From assembly GCA_001054945.1 (NCBI GenBank), contig JVKJ01000005.1, positions 930,001 through 994,000 of the forward strand: a DNA stretch of 64,000 nucleotides, in the 5' to 3' direction. A program made the translations under genes and the position numbers. This DNA is from Corynebacterium falsenii (GTDB lineage Bacteria; Actinomycetota; Actinomycetes; Mycobacteriales; Mycobacteriaceae). The notes beneath the pieces were generated by a model, which did not search any database, had not been told where the DNA came from, and saw only the letters and a program-made list of their open reading frames with translations. Positions within the stretch are counted from its first letter, which is position 1; each line of letters starts with the position of its first letter. Positions 24,018 to 32,773 of the stretch are shown here, piece by piece.

Positions 24018-25499
24018 TCAGCTGCGTCGCGCTTTCTGTGCGTAGTTCTCCAACGTGGTGCCCAGGATGCCGAACTTGGCTAGCTTCGCGGAGGAATCCG
24101 TGAACCAGGCCTTCATCATGCGACTGAACATCTGGTACTTCTTCTCCGTGTACGGGTACCAATTGGGCTCGAGCTTGTCCCCGTCCTTATCCACGATCAC
24201 CGATTTCACGTTGCACCAGGCGTGCAGGCCATCCTCGCCCTTATGCCTTCCGAAGCCGGAGTTCTTGTACCCGCCGAAAGGAAGCACCGGCGTGGCCTCG
24301 GTGGCCATCACGTTGTTGATGGAAATCCCGCCTGCCTGCAGTTGACCTGCCACCCGGCGCGCGCGTTCATCATCCCCGGACCACACAGAGCCAGTGAGCC
24401 CATAGGGGGTATCGTTCGCGCGATCGATCACCTCCTGCTCGTCCCGGAACGTCAGCACGGGGATCAGTGGCCCGAAGGTCTCTTCGGTAACGGCCTTGGC
24501 ATCCTCCGGCAAGCCGGTGATCACCATCGGCGGAATCAGGTCGCTGTGACCGTCCCACTCTTGTCCGGTGAGGATCTTTGCACCTCGCGCCTTGGCGTCT
24601 TCCACGTGTTCGGCAACAATATCGGCCTGGAAGGGGACGGTCATCGAGCCCAGGTCATTGTCCTTCGCATCGGTATCCGCCTGTGTCAGTTGGTTGACCT
24701 GTCGCACGAGCTCGCTAACAAACTCGTCGTGGATACTCTCATGGACATAGAGTCGCTCGACGGACGTGCACGACTGCCCCGTGGCGGTCAGCGCGCCGAA
24801 GATCGCGCCAGCCGCGGTGCGAGGAATGTTCACGTCCTCAAACACGATCATCGGATCCTTGCCGCCCAACTCCAGTTCCACTGGGATGAGGTACCGGGAC
24901 GCCTGTTCCATGATCTTCTTCCCCGTTCGGGTGGATCCGGTGAACATGATCTGATCTGGCTTCTGGTCAATGACGGCCTCGCCGACCTTCCCGTCGCCGT
25001 AGACAACTTGCACCCAGTTGGGAGCGAAGTTCGCCGTCTCGAGCAAGGATTCCAGGAGTCCTTCGAGGGGGGTGTGCTCGCTGGGTTTATAGACGACGCC
25101 ATTGCCTGCCGCGAAGGCTGCCGCAATGGGAACAATGGCCTGGAAGAAGGGGTAGTTCCACGGAGAGATAATGAATGAAACGCCCCGTGGTTCGTACCAC
25201 AGCTCGGATTTCTTCCCCATCATCGTGATGGGGGTCGGCAGCTTCTTGGGGCTCAGCGCCTTTTCCGCGTTCTTCTCATGCCAGGCAATGACGTCCAGAG
25301 CACCAAACATTTCGGACATCAGAATGTCGCTGCGGGACTTGTGCGTTTCCTCTTGCACCCGCTGGATGATCTCTTCGGAACGATCCAAGATCGCTGTGCG
25401 CAATAGCCTCAGATGCTCCAAGCGCTCCTTCACCGAAAGCGCTCTCAGGGACTTCGATCCCTCTCGGGCGCGGTCAACGACACCTGCTACTTCGACCAT
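24018..25499 (-). CDS. NAD(P)-dependent aldehyde dehydrogenase
   Basis: The 493-residue protein is a complete ALDH-superfamily enzyme oxidising an aldehyde to the acid: PWNYPF (113-118), cofactor-site Lys138, FTGSTRTGK, catalytic Glu210 (ELGGKDP) and nucleophile Cys244 (GQSCTS). An AAGGAGAAC lies ahead of the ATG, and the gene starts two bases after the stop of the small gene 25502-25966, so it is the third gene of an operon with a GMC flavoenzyme. The likely substrate is therefore the aldehyde produced by that enzyme, possibly long-chain. Succinate-semialdehyde dehydrogenase activity is an alternative. Confidence 0.9.
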   Translation of the reverse strand: MVEVAGVVDRAREGSKSLRALSVKERLEHLRLLRTAILDRSEEIIQRVQEETHKSRSDILMSEMFGALDVIAWHEKNAEKALSPKKLPTPITMMGKKSELWYEPRGVSFIISPWNYPFFQAIVPIAAAFAAGNGVVYKPSEHTPLEGLLESLLETANFAPNWVQVVYGDGKVGEAVIDQKPDQIMFTGSTRTGKKIMEQASRYLIPVELELGGKDPMIVFEDVNIPRTAAGAIFGALTATGQSCTSVERLYVHESIHDEFVSELVRQVNQLTQADTDAKDNDLGSMTVPFQADIVAEHVEDAKARGAKILTGQEWDGHSDLIPPMVITGLPEDAKAVTEETFGPLIPVLTFRDEQEVIDRANDTPYGLTGSVWSGDDERARRVAGQLQAGGISINNVMATEATPVLPFGGYKNSGFGRHKGEDGLHAWCNVKSVIVDKDGDKLEPNWYPYTEKKYQMFSRMMKAWFTDSSAKLAKFGILGTTLENYAQKARRS

Positions 25500-25501
25500 C
25501 G

Positions 25502-25966
25502 TTAGTTCTCCTTCGATTCGAGATGACGTTCGTATGCTTCCGTGTTGATCATGGGGTCATATCCGAGGAGGGCGTGGATACTGGTGGTCTTGGTTCCGCC
25601 GTGTTCTCCAACCAAGTCATCTGCCCCCTTGGTGCTGTACTGAAGATCGGACCAGTACAGGCTGTGAACCACCCCTTTCATCCCCAGATTAGCCATCCTC
25701 AGGCCCGCTGCGAGCGGCTCTGGGAACCGGTGGTGCGCCGCAGCGAGAGCAACACCCGCGCGAACTCCCACGGCTGGCAGGACACCGCAGACCGCGGCCA
25801 GGGCGAGGAAGCCGTCCCTGTCGGACTTGTTCATATACGGCAGCATGCGGTCGATGCCTTCGATGGCACGGGATTCGCTGAAGCTGGGCAATCGGTCATT
25901 GCCGGGGACGAGCACGTCGCCCATCCTGTTCACGCCACGGTATTGCAGTGAGCTGAGAGAAGTCAT
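25502..25966 (-). CDS. Small partner protein of GMC oxidoreductase, unknown function
   Basis: The 154-residue protein begins MTSLSSLQYRG and has a mildly hydrophobic middle (about 52-78) and the segment GVVHSLYWSDL. It has no signal peptide or recognised catalytic motif. Its ATG overlaps the stop of the GMC gene by four bases (ATGA) with GGAGG just upstream, so the two are made together. Small companion subunits are known for membrane-linked GMC dehydrogenases (for example gluconate 2-dehydrogenase subunit 3); whether this is one is inference from the coupling. Confidence 0.65.
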   Translation of the reverse strand: MTSLSSLQYRGVNRMGDVLVPGNDRLPSFSESRAIEGIDRMLPYMNKSDRDGFLALAAVCGVLPAVGVRAGVALAAAHHRFPEPLAAGLRMANLGMKGVVHSLYWSDLQYSTKGADDLVGEHGGTKTTSIHALLGYDPMINTEAYERHLESKEN

Positions 25967-27465
25967 CGTGCCTCCGATGCGATAATGTCGCTGGCTTTGT
26001 GTGACAAGGCAGAAATAGTGAGGGCCGGGTTGATGCCCGGGGCGTTCGGGAAGATGGAGGAATCGGCGGCGTAAATCCGTTGGCTTCCGTGGATCCGGAA
26101 GTCAGGATTCACCACAGATCGATTCCGGTCAATACCGATTCCCAGGCCGCCCATCAGGTGCAGACCGATGCCGAATTCGCCTTCGACGATGCGTTGCGCA
26201 CCGGTTGCGTTGAAGATGTTGCGAATGGCTGTCATGCCAGCTGCTCGGCGACGGGCGTCTTCGCGGTTGAGCTTCTTCTTGATGACGGGATCGCCGTGCC
26301 TGTTCACCGAAATCCGCCCCGGGTTGGTATCCCGGACGCAGACCTCGATACAGCCGAGGTTTTCGAAGTCGGTCATGACCTCGGAGTGCTGCGCTCCGTA
26401 GCCCGGTACGAGCAATGCGATGGAAGCTGGGCCAGCAAAAACGTTTTCTAGTTTGAAGCCCTGGCGGCGGAACCCGGGGTCATTGCTCTTGTAGTTCTGA
26501 AGCGGTCCATCCCACGCGCGAATCTTGTGATTGTAGACACCGATATTCATGTACTGCGGATGGCAATAGAAGTTCGTGCCCAAGGCTGGCAGCTGCGCAC
26601 CGAATCCAGAGCGCAGCATCAACGCAGAATTGCCAATGGCCCCGGAGGCCAAGACCACCCGGGACGCACGGAACGTCAATTCGACCTTAGGCCCCTGAAC
26701 TGGCCCGATCTGCGCGTGCACGGCCACCCCGTCGGAGCGTTCCTCGATCGTTCGGACCTCGGTGCGATCCAACAGCTCGAATCCGTGCTCCTCCGCAGTG
26801 GGCAGGGCGGTGATGGCGCTTGATTGTTTGGAGTCAATCCGACAACCGGACAGGCACTCGATGCAGCAGTTCCCCTCTTCAAAGCGGCAGTCCTGCTCCC
26901 CCCGACGAAGGCGCTTGTACTCATAGCCGTTGGCCTCGAACCCTTCCGCGAAGAGTGCCGCATTGCCATTGCGGTGGTCTTCGGGCACTTCTTCGATGTT
27001 GATGCAGGTTTCGGCTCTCTCGTAGTAGGCATGGAGGTCATCCGTGTTGAAGAAATCCACGCCGGAAGTCCGCCGGAAGTCCTCCAGCGCCACGTCATCA
27101 AATCGGTCCATCAGGGCCTGGTTGACGATGGAGCCTCCTCCGACCACCTTCGGCCGTAGCAAAGCCAAACTGACGTTGGTGGTCAGCTCCACCCCGCCTC
27201 CCCAGAACAGTTGGGAAGAGGAGTCCACTTCACGGGCTGGATAGCTCTTTCGGTCGTACCGAGTTCCGGCCTCGAGCCCCAGGCATCGCAGCCCTGCATT
27301 CGATAGCTCTCGGGCCACGTTCAGGCCAGATGTTCCTGCTCCCACGATGATTACGTCGAAATGATCGCGGGCTAGATCTTTCGCCTGGGCTGCACTGGGC
27401 GGTCTCGATGCTGGCCCAGTGCCACCTGCCTGAGTGAAGCCATTCGTCGTGTAGCCGTTTGTCAT
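25963..27465 (-). CDS. GMC family FAD-dependent alcohol/sterol oxidoreductase
   Basis: The 500-residue flavoenzyme has the FAD-binding GAGTSG (42-47), the GMC pattern VVGGGSIVNQAL, and the C-terminal GMC signature with DSSIFPNAPGINPALTI. A cysteine cluster (Cys193, 200, 201, 204, 208; NCCIECLSGCRID) resembles the one seen in cholesterol-oxidase-like and fatty-alcohol oxidases (ChoD group). The substrate is thus probably a long-chain or sterol alcohol. An ATG 54 bases upstream is open, but the ATG at 27465 stands 7 nt behind a -10-like TAGTTT with no Shine-Dalgarno, so a leaderless start is preferred. It is the first gene of the three-gene operon with the partner protein and aldehyde dehydrogenase. 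Confidence 0.85.
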   Translation of the reverse strand: MTNGYTTNGFTQAGGTGPASRPPSAAQAKDLARDHFDVIIVGAGTSGLNVARELSNAGLRCLGLEAGTRYDRKSYPAREVDSSSQLFWGGGVELTTNVSLALLRPKVVGGGSIVNQALMDRFDDVALEDFRRTSGVDFFNTDDLHAYYERAETCINIEEVPEDHRNGNAALFAEGFEANGYEYKRLRRGEQDCRFEEGNCCIECLSGCRIDSKQSSAITALPTAEEHGFELLDRTEVRTIEERSDGVAVHAQIGPVQGPKVELTFRASRVVLASGAIGNSALMLRSGFGAQLPALGTNFYCHPQYMNIGVYNHKIRAWDGPLQNYKSNDPGFRRQGFKLENVFAGPASIALLVPGYGAQHSEVMTDFENLGCIEVCVRDTNPGRISVNRHGDPVIKKKLNREDARRRAAGMTAIRNIFNATGAQRIVEGEFGIGLHLMGGLGIGIDRNRSVVNPDFRIHGSQRIYAADSSIFPNAPGINPALTISALSHKASDIIASEAR

Positions 27466-27472
27466 AAAAACA

Positions 27473-27478
27473 AAACTA
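27473..27478 (-). promoter_or_regulatory. -10 hexamer, leaderless start of the GMC operon
   Basis: TAGTTT on the minus strand, 7 nt before the ATG at 27465; the spacer TGTTTTT has no ribosome-binding site. Confidence 0.4.
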
Positions 27479-27521
27479 GCAATCAATTCACTGAATGCAG
27501 GACAAAGTGCAATATTCACAG

Positions 27522-27571
27522 ATATGAATAAGCCGCCGACAACGTCCCCATACGGGACATCATCGGCGGCT
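27522..27571 (-). terminator. Terminator of rplK-rplA
   Basis: Arms AGCCGCCGA (27531-27539) and TCGGCGGCT (27563-27571), with an inner GTCCC/GGGAC pairing, followed on the minus strand by an AT-rich tail (TATTCATAT). It lies about 40 bases after the rplA stop and before the GMC operon start. Confidence 0.8.
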
Positions 27572-27613
27572 CACGAGGACGGGCTTGGCGCGCGCCCTAC
27601 GTCTCGCGAAAGA

Positions 27614-28324
27614 TTAGGCCTCCTCGGCGTAACCCTTCAGCACGTTCTCGTCCACCTGGACGCTGGGGCCATTGGTGGAAGACAGGGACACCTTCTTCAG
27701 GTACTTACCCTTGGAAGCGGATGGCTTCACGCGCATCAGCTCGTCGATCAGCGCGCCGTAGTTCTCGGCCAGCTGCTTCTCGTCGAAGGAAGCCTTGCCG
27801 ATGATGGCGTGCAGGTTGGCAGCCTTATCCACGCGGAAGGAGATCTTGCCGCCCTTGATCTCGGAGACAGCCTTGGCCACGTCGGTGGTCACGGTGCCGG
27901 TCTTGGGGTTCGGCATCAGGCCACGAGGACCCAGCACGCGAGCCACGCGACCGACCTTGGCCATCTGGTCAGGGGTAGCAATAGCTGCATCGAAGTCGGT
28001 CCAGCCGCCCTGGATCTTCTCGATCAGCTCGGTGGTGCCCACGAAGTCAGCGCCGGCTTCCTCCGCAGCGGTAGCGTTCGGTCCCTCAGCGAAGACGACC
28101 ACGCGAACGGTCTTGCCGGTGCCGTTGGGCAGGGACACGGTGCCGCGAACCAGCTGATCGGCCTTGCGAGGATCAACGCCCAGGCGAATGGCCACGTCAA
28201 CGGTTGCGTCGTAGTTCTTGGAGGAGGTCTCCTTCACCAGCTTGGCAGCCTCAAGTGGGCGGTACTGGCGGTTACGATCGATCTTTTCTGCGGCCTCGCG
28301 GTAGGCCTTAGAGGTCTTGCTCAT
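27614..28324 (-). CDS. rplA: Large ribosomal subunit protein uL1
   Basis: L1 forms the mobile L1 stalk at the ribosomal E site and is the translational repressor of rplKA in E. coli. The ATG at 28324 gives [15 protein letters not shown], 236 residues, the expected length; the frame is open 126 bases further upstream into the rplK gap without conserved sequence. The conserved [20 protein letters not shown] is present. It follows rplK by 150 bp and is closed by a hairpin terminator. Confidence 0.98.
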   Translation of the reverse strand: MSKTSKAYREAAEKIDRNRQYRPLEAAKLVKETSSKNYDATVDVAIRLGVDPRKADQLVRGTVSLPNGTGKTVRVVVFAEGPNATAAEEAGADFVGTTELIEKIQGGWTDFDAAIATPDQMAKVGRVARVLGPRGLMPNPKTGTVTTDVAKAVSEIKGGKISFRVDKAANLHAIIGKASFDEKQLAENYGALIDELMRVKPSASKGKYLKKVSLSSTNGPSVQVDENVLKGYAEEA

Positions 28325-28474
28325 GGAAATATCCAATCTTTGTAGATGTGTTGGAGTTGTGGTGCGGGCAGGCAAGATGCCCTTCCACGGTTGGGGGCGG
28401 GGTCGGTGGCGTCCAGAAGACGTTCTCACCTGGGCACGACACCCACCCAACCAGGATGCTGAGACCCTGGGCGC

Positions 28475-28921
28475 CTAGGACTTGGCGGGTGCGCCCTCCA
28501 CGGTGATGCCCATGGAGCGGGCGGTACCGGCGATGATGTGCGCGCCGGCTTCCACGTCATTGGCGTTCAGGTCAGGCTTCTTGGTCTCGGCGATCTCCTT
28601 GCACTGATCCCAGGTCACGGAGCCGACCTTATCGGTGTGAGGGACGCCGGAACCCTTCTGCAGGCCTGCGGCCTTCAGCAGCAGCTTGGCTGCCGGAGGG
28701 GTCTTCAGCTTGAAGTCGAAGCTGCGGTCTTCGTAGACGGTGATCTCAACGGGGACCACGTTGCCGCGCTGGGACTCGGTGGCAGCGTTGTAGGCCTTGG
28801 TGAACTCGACGATGTTGACACCGTGAGCACCCAGAGCCGGGCCGACCGGCGGTGCAGGGGTAGCCTGACCAGCCTGGATCTGCAGCTTGATGAGGCCAGT
28901 GACCTTCTTCTTCTTTGCCAT
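28475..28921 (-). CDS. rplK: Large ribosomal subunit protein uL11
   Basis: L11 binds 23S rRNA at the GTPase-associated centre, the thiostrepton site. The ATG at 28921 gives [20 protein letters not shown], 148 residues; AAGGAAAA lies directly upstream. The frame continues upstream without conserved sequence. The N-terminal Pro-rich loop [17 protein letters not shown] and the C-terminal RNA-binding domain are complete. It lies 208 bp after nusG, before rplA, the usual secE-nusG-rplK-rplA order. Confidence 0.98.
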
Positions 28922-29097
28922 TTTTCCTTCTTTCTGTTGTCGGGCCCGCTGCGGTGGGCGATGGGTTGCGCCGTTCATTGGGGACGCCACCGCCCTGTCG
29001 TCTGGACGGTGCCACGACGTCACGATGCAACGTCGTGATGCTGTGCAGGGGCCTTACCGGATGCCGGAGTTTCACCGGCCACCGGAAGAGAAACGTA

Positions 29098-29125
29098 TTT
29101 CTGTCTACGTCAATGCAGACAGAAA
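29098..29125. repeat. Hairpin just downstream of nusG
   Basis: TTTCTGTCT (29098-29106) and AGACAGAAA (29117-29125) are perfect 9-bp arms with a 10-nt loop, starting four bases past the nusG stop. The T run lies on the wrong side for a minus-strand terminator, so it may instead protect the nusG 3' end or mark an attenuator before rplK. Confidence 0.55.
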
Positions 29126-29129
29126 AACT

Positions 29130-30059
29130 TTAGTTGAGCTTTTCCACCTGATCAAATTCCAGCTCAACCGGCGTCTCGCGGCCAAAGATGGAGACCATGG
29201 CCTTGAGGCGGTTGTTGGCCGTATCGATCTCGGAGATCGTGGCAGACACGGAAGCGAAGGGACCGGAGAGAATGGTGACACTCTCGCCCTCTTCATAGTC
29301 GACCACGACATTCTCGGCGGCGGGCTTGGGTGGAGTTGCCACGCCGGTATTGGACACATCCACGTGGCCGGCGGCTGCCTCGGCCTCGGTCTCCTCCTCG
29401 GAGGCCTGCGGGGTCGCGGCTTCTGGCGGGAGGAGGAACTTGGCGACTTCGCGGATCTTCACCGGGGTGGGCTTGCCCTCGTTACCTACGAACGAGGTCA
29501 CGCCCGGAGTATCACGAACGACGGACCAGGAGGCGTCCTCGAGAGCCATGCGCACCAGGACATAGCCCGGGAGCAGCTTGCGCTTGACCAATTTGCGCTT
29601 GCCGTCGCGGAGCTCGGTGATCTCTTCGATAGGGACAACGACCTCGTGGATGGAATCGTCCACACCGAGGGTCTGGGCGCGCATCTCCAGGTTGGTCTTC
29701 ACCTTGTTTTCGTAGCCGGAGTAGCACTGGATGATGTACCAATCGCCCGGGAGCTTCTTCAGGGCTCGCATGAATTCGCGGAGGCGAATCTTGTAAGCCT
29801 GCATTGCGGCGTCTTCCGCGGACTGCTCCTCCGGTTCTGCGCTGGCCTGGCCCTCGGCGGAAGCAGAGTCGTCCTGGCCAGATCCACCTTCGGCGGACTT
29901 ATCCTCCGAGGACGCGCTCTCCGCATTCTCTTCAGAAGCATCCTGCGCTTCAGAGGGCGCAGTGGTATTCAATTCAGCCACGTCGTTTTGCACGTTCTCG
30001 TGCGCGGCAGCTGCCAGGCTCTCGGCGCTGAGCTCGTTGTTCTCGCTGCTATCACTCAT
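29130..30059 (-). CDS. nusG: Transcription elongation/termination factor NusG
   Basis: NusG binds RNA polymerase through its NGN domain and couples it to Rho or the ribosome through its KOW domain. The 309-residue protein has an extra acidic N-terminal tail (1-85, rich in Glu, Ser, Ala), the NGN domain (about 104-215, [16 protein letters not shown]), a long Ala/Glu linker (about 216-257) and the KOW domain ([14 protein letters not shown] to the end). E. coli NusG has 181 residues; actinobacterial NusG proteins often carry such tails. It lies between secE, with an intervening terminator-like hairpin, and rplK. Confidence 0.97.
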   Translation of the reverse strand: MSDSSENNELSAESLAAAAHENVQNDVAELNTTAPSEAQDASEENAESASSEDKSAEGGSGQDDSASAEGQASAEPEEQSAEDAAMQAYKIRLREFMRALKKLPGDWYIIQCYSGYENKVKTNLEMRAQTLGVDDSIHEVVVPIEEITELRDGKRKLVKRKLLPGYVLVRMALEDASWSVVRDTPGVTSFVGNEGKPTPVKIREVAKFLLPPEAATPQASEEETEAEAAAGHVDVSNTGVATPPKPAAENVVVDYEEGESVTILSGPFASVSATISEIDTANNRLKAMVSIFGRETPVELEFDQVEKLN

Positions 30060-30089
30060 GTTTTCTCCCAGGCACTGGTTGAGGCTAAT

Positions 30090-30122
30090 AAAAATCCGCC
30101 CTCACCGAAACGGTGGAGGCGG
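30090..30122 (-). terminator. Terminator-like hairpin between secE and nusG
   Basis: On the minus strand CCGCCTCCACCG pairs with CGGTGAGGGCGG (30096-30122, one mismatch and one G-U), followed by TTTTT. It sits in the 143-bp gap between the secE stop and the nusG start, so nusG may have its own promoter or be attenuated. Confidence 0.7.
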
Positions 30123-30202
30123 TTAATCTACGAGACACTTTAGCACGCGTGGCGGAATTTCCCTAGCCACGAGAGAGCCCGAGTCGTGTCAGCTGATGGG
30201 CA

Positions 30203-30538
30203 CTACTTGACGTTGAACATGAACCGAACGCCCAGCGTGGTCAGGTAATCAACTCCAGCGACAAGTGCGGTGAGGATCACCAGGAAGCTCAGGACGACGA
30301 TCGTGTACGTCACCATCTCACGCCCCGTGGGCCAGATAACCTTGCGAAGCTCCTGCCCCACTCCCCGGAAATATTCCACCGGGTTGCTGCGGGACTTCAC
30401 GACCTCGGGAGCCTGATGCTGGCGAGAGACAGCGCGGGAAGAGGCCGCACCCGTCACCTGGCGCTTACCGGAGGGGCGCAGGGAATCAGAATCTGCGGAA
30501 GCTGGCCGCGCAGAGCTCTTTTTCTTCTCTTCGCTCAC
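30203..30538 (-). CDS. secE: Preprotein translocase subunit SecE
   Basis: SecE stabilises SecY in the general protein translocon of the inner membrane. The start is GTG at 30538-30536 (VSEEKKKSSARP), with AGGAG eight bases upstream; the frame further upstream runs through tRNA-Trp and is not coding. The 111-residue product has a cytoplasmic basic N-terminus, the conserved segment ELRKVIWPTGREM (about 69-81) and a single C-terminal membrane helix (about 84-106), the short Gram-positive form. Confidence 0.97.
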   Translation of the reverse strand: MSEEKKKSSARPASADSDSLRPSGKRQVTGAASSRAVSRQHQAPEVVKSRSNPVEYFRGVGQELRKVIWPTGREMVTYTIVVLSFLVILTALVAGVDYLTTLGVRFMFNVK

Positions 30539-30650
30539 GTCTAACTCTCCTTCGGTGACCTCGCGGGCTAAATGTTTCCCACATGGAATTTCGCGTGGCG
30601 GCCGTGTGGTGATTCGTGCTGTGCAGTCTAGGCCAGAAACGACTGCTTTG

Positions 30651-30723
<73 letters not shown>

Positions 30724-30860
30724 TCAAAGTTCACCCTTGCGGATGTAACTTCATCGGTTGCCGAGCGTCTTTCGACGCGCAACACCGATGAAGCTTATCA
30801 GCAGCCCAGCCCCACCACAAAACACGCCCCCACAGGCCCATTTGAAGGCAGCAACAACGA

Positions 30861-30894
30861 CAAAACCCGCCGGACCACAAAGGTCCGGCGGGTT
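30861..30894 (-). terminator. Terminator after tRNA-Met
   Basis: A perfect 13-bp stem (30864-30876 with 30882-30894) and a 5-nt loop, followed on the minus strand by TTTT-type sequence. It closes the tRNA-Thr/tRNA-Met unit. Confidence 0.85.
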
Positions 30895-30896
30895 AG

Positions 30897-30973
30897 TGGT
30901 AGCGGTGGGGGGACTCGATCCCCCGACCTCACGATTATGAGTCGTGCGCTCTAACCAGCTGAGCTACACCGCC
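30897..30973 (-). tRNA. tRNA-Met (CAT anticodon), elongator type
   Basis: The reverse complement begins GGCGGTGTAGCTCAGCTGG, has anticodon CAT in ACTCATAATC, T-loop GGATCGAGTCC, and ends ACCA, encoded in the genome. The first pair is G-U. The elongator class is chosen because the acceptor begins with a paired base; an initiator would start with a C-A mismatch. Confidence 0.93.
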
Positions 30974-31082
30974 ACGGTCATCATCACCACCGGCACCCGC
31001 CGCGGAAGATCACGCCCGTGCATCGCTCAGCGCAATGTCAGTTCGCAAGCTTATGCGCCGCGGCCGCCACTGGAAATGACAG

Positions 31083-31155
31083 AGCCCCCTGACGGAATCG
31101 AACCGTCGACCTTTTCCTTACCATGGAAACGCTCTGCCGACTGAGCTAAGGGGGC
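31083..31155 (-). tRNA. tRNA-Thr (GGT anticodon)
   Basis: The reverse complement folds with acceptor GCCCCCT/AGGGGGC, D-loop CAGTCGGCAGAG, anticodon GGT in CATGGTAAG, and T-loop GGTTCGATTCC. The CCA is not encoded. Confidence 0.96.
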
Positions 31156-31271
31156 ACTACTTCAAGCCTCATCAGCACTCAGCTGTTCGTCTGAAGCCAC
31201 GATAGAATAACCATGTCTAGCGACTAACTACAAATCGGCAGGTCGACCTGAGAAAAGTCGCGTAGCTGCCG

Positions 31272-32510
31272 CTACTTCCGCACCCACGTTCGGGCGGTGG
31301 CGTCCGGTCCCTTAAAGGCCCAGGATCGGGTGAGCATCAAGAACAACACGAACACCCCGGAGACAGCAGCGAGCCCAGGGAGAAGGCGCATGTTCGGGCC
31401 AGAGATCACCACTCCCCCGATGGCCCCACCCAGGCTGATGGACAGGTTGAACATCGTGACGTAGAAGGATTGCGCAACATCGGCGCTATCACCAGCTCGC
31501 ACGGCGAGAGCTGTCTGAGTCACCGTCGGCACGCCCCCGAGGCCGAAGCCCCACAGCACGATCCCCATGATCAGCACAGGCGCAGAGTGTGCGGAGAAGA
31601 CCAGCGCGATCAGGCCCGCCGCGAAGGCGATTCCGCAGATGCACCCAGTCTGCAAGAGGTTGCCGTCAATCCGGATCGCGGTGAAGATCACGCCCACGCC
31701 GGAGGAAATGCCGAACAGCAACAAGGCCACATCAACCGACATCCCCGTGGACGCCCACCGCGTGAACGGCTCCATGTAGGCGTAGACCATGTTGTGCGCG
31801 AGAACGCAGCCGAGGAGCCCGAGTAGCACCGTGATGACACCGGGCAGTTTGAGAGTCCGCCACAGCACCTGCCCGCCAGGCCCATTGTCGGTGGAACCCG
31901 GCCGGGGCGGGATGGCCAGACGAATCCACAGAGCCAGCACCGCGGATACCGCACCAAGGGCCAGAAACACCCCGCGCCAGCCAATCGCCGCACCCACCCA
32001 GGCTCCGAGCGGCACTCCCAGCGCAAGCGCCACTGGCTGCCCCATGCTGAGGATTGCAAGGGCCTTGCCGTGGTCGCGCGGCGTCACCAAAGATCGCGCA
32101 TAGTTCGCCACCAGTCCCCACATCGTGCCGCCAGCCATGCCGGCCACGAAGCGCACGAGGTAACCCACGGCGACGTCACTGACCACGGCTGTCAGAGCAC
32201 CCGTCAACGCGAGCATTAACACGGAACCGACTAGGAGGGGCCGGCGGGGAAGGCGCCGGGTCGCGGTCATGATCGGAATCGCAGCCACCAGGCAGCCCAT
32301 CGCGTAGAGGGTCAGGTACTGTCCGAGGGCAGATTCGGAGGCGCCCATATCCCGCGACATCGCTCCGAGGAGGCCAGCAGGCACCGTTTCGGTCATGATC
32401 GCCACAAAGGGAGCGAGACTGAGGGCCAGCAATTGGAGGTAGGGGACGCCACTTCGCTCACTCTGGTCGGTGGCGCCGTTGACGAGCGGGGATTGTGCGG
32501 AGCTGTTCAT
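31272..32510 (-). CDS. MFS transporter, DHA1 family efflux protein
   Basis: The 412-residue membrane protein has about twelve hydrophobic segments and the features of DHA1 (AraJ/drug efflux-like) transporters: an early PAGLLGAMSRDMG loop, a short basic loop TRRLPRRPLL (motif A-like) and a central charged loop. It would export small molecules or drugs at the expense of the proton gradient; the substrate is not visible. Its ATG lies 8 nt after a TACACT hexamer with no Shine-Dalgarno, so the transcript is likely leaderless and independent of the upstream tRNA-Tyr, which has its own terminator. Confidence 0.88.
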   Translation of the reverse strand: MNSSAQSPLVNGATDQSERSGVPYLQLLALSLAPFVAIMTETVPAGLLGAMSRDMGASESALGQYLTLYAMGCLVAAIPIMTATRRLPRRPLLVGSVLMLALTGALTAVVSDVAVGYLVRFVAGMAGGTMWGLVANYARSLVTPRDHGKALAILSMGQPVALALGVPLGAWVGAAIGWRGVFLALGAVSAVLALWIRLAIPPRPGSTDNGPGGQVLWRTLKLPGVITVLLGLLGCVLAHNMVYAYMEPFTRWASTGMSVDVALLLFGISSGVGVIFTAIRIDGNLLQTGCICGIAFAAGLIALVFSAHSAPVLIMGIVLWGFGLGGVPTVTQTALAVRAGDSADVAQSFYVTMFNLSISLGGAIGGVVISGPNMRLLPGLAAVSGVFVLFLMLTRSWAFKGPDATARTWVRK

Positions 32511-32518
32511 CAGGGTCG

Positions 32519-32524
32519 AGTGTA
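32519..32524 (-). promoter_or_regulatory. -10 hexamer, leaderless start of the MFS gene
   Basis: TACACT on the minus strand, 8 nt before the ATG at 32510, immediately downstream of the tRNA-Tyr terminator. Confidence 0.4.
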
Positions 32525-32533
32525 ACTCTCATG

Positions 32534-32575
32534 CAAAAAGCGGGAAGCACGGCGTTCAAACCGTGCTTCCCGCTT
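32534..32575 (-). terminator. Terminator of tRNA-Tyr
   Basis: A perfect 15-bp stem (32538-32552 with 32561-32575) and an 8-nt loop, followed on the minus strand by TTTTT. It separates tRNA-Tyr from the MFS gene. Confidence 0.9.
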
Positions 32576-32579
32576 GCAG

Positions 32580-32664
32580 TGGTGCCAGATGATGGATTCG
32601 AACCAACGAAGGCAGAGCCGGCGGATTTACAGTCCGCTCCCTTTGGCCGCTCGGGCAATCTGGC
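32580..32664 (-). tRNA. tRNA-Tyr (GTA anticodon), CCA encoded
   Basis: The reverse complement has acceptor GCCAGAT/ATCTGGC, anticodon GTA in ACTGTAAATC, a long class-II variable arm, T-loop GGTTCGAATCC, and an encoded ACCA. The class-II arm and anticodon together identify tRNA-Tyr. Confidence 0.95.
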
Positions 32665-32773
32665 GTGCAGCATTGGCCAACATCTCACGATGTTGATCAT
32701 TTGGTGCGCTCAGTACTCTACTATGCGACCCGATCAATTGCACAAATCACCAGGTCATAGCGCCCGCTTGATC

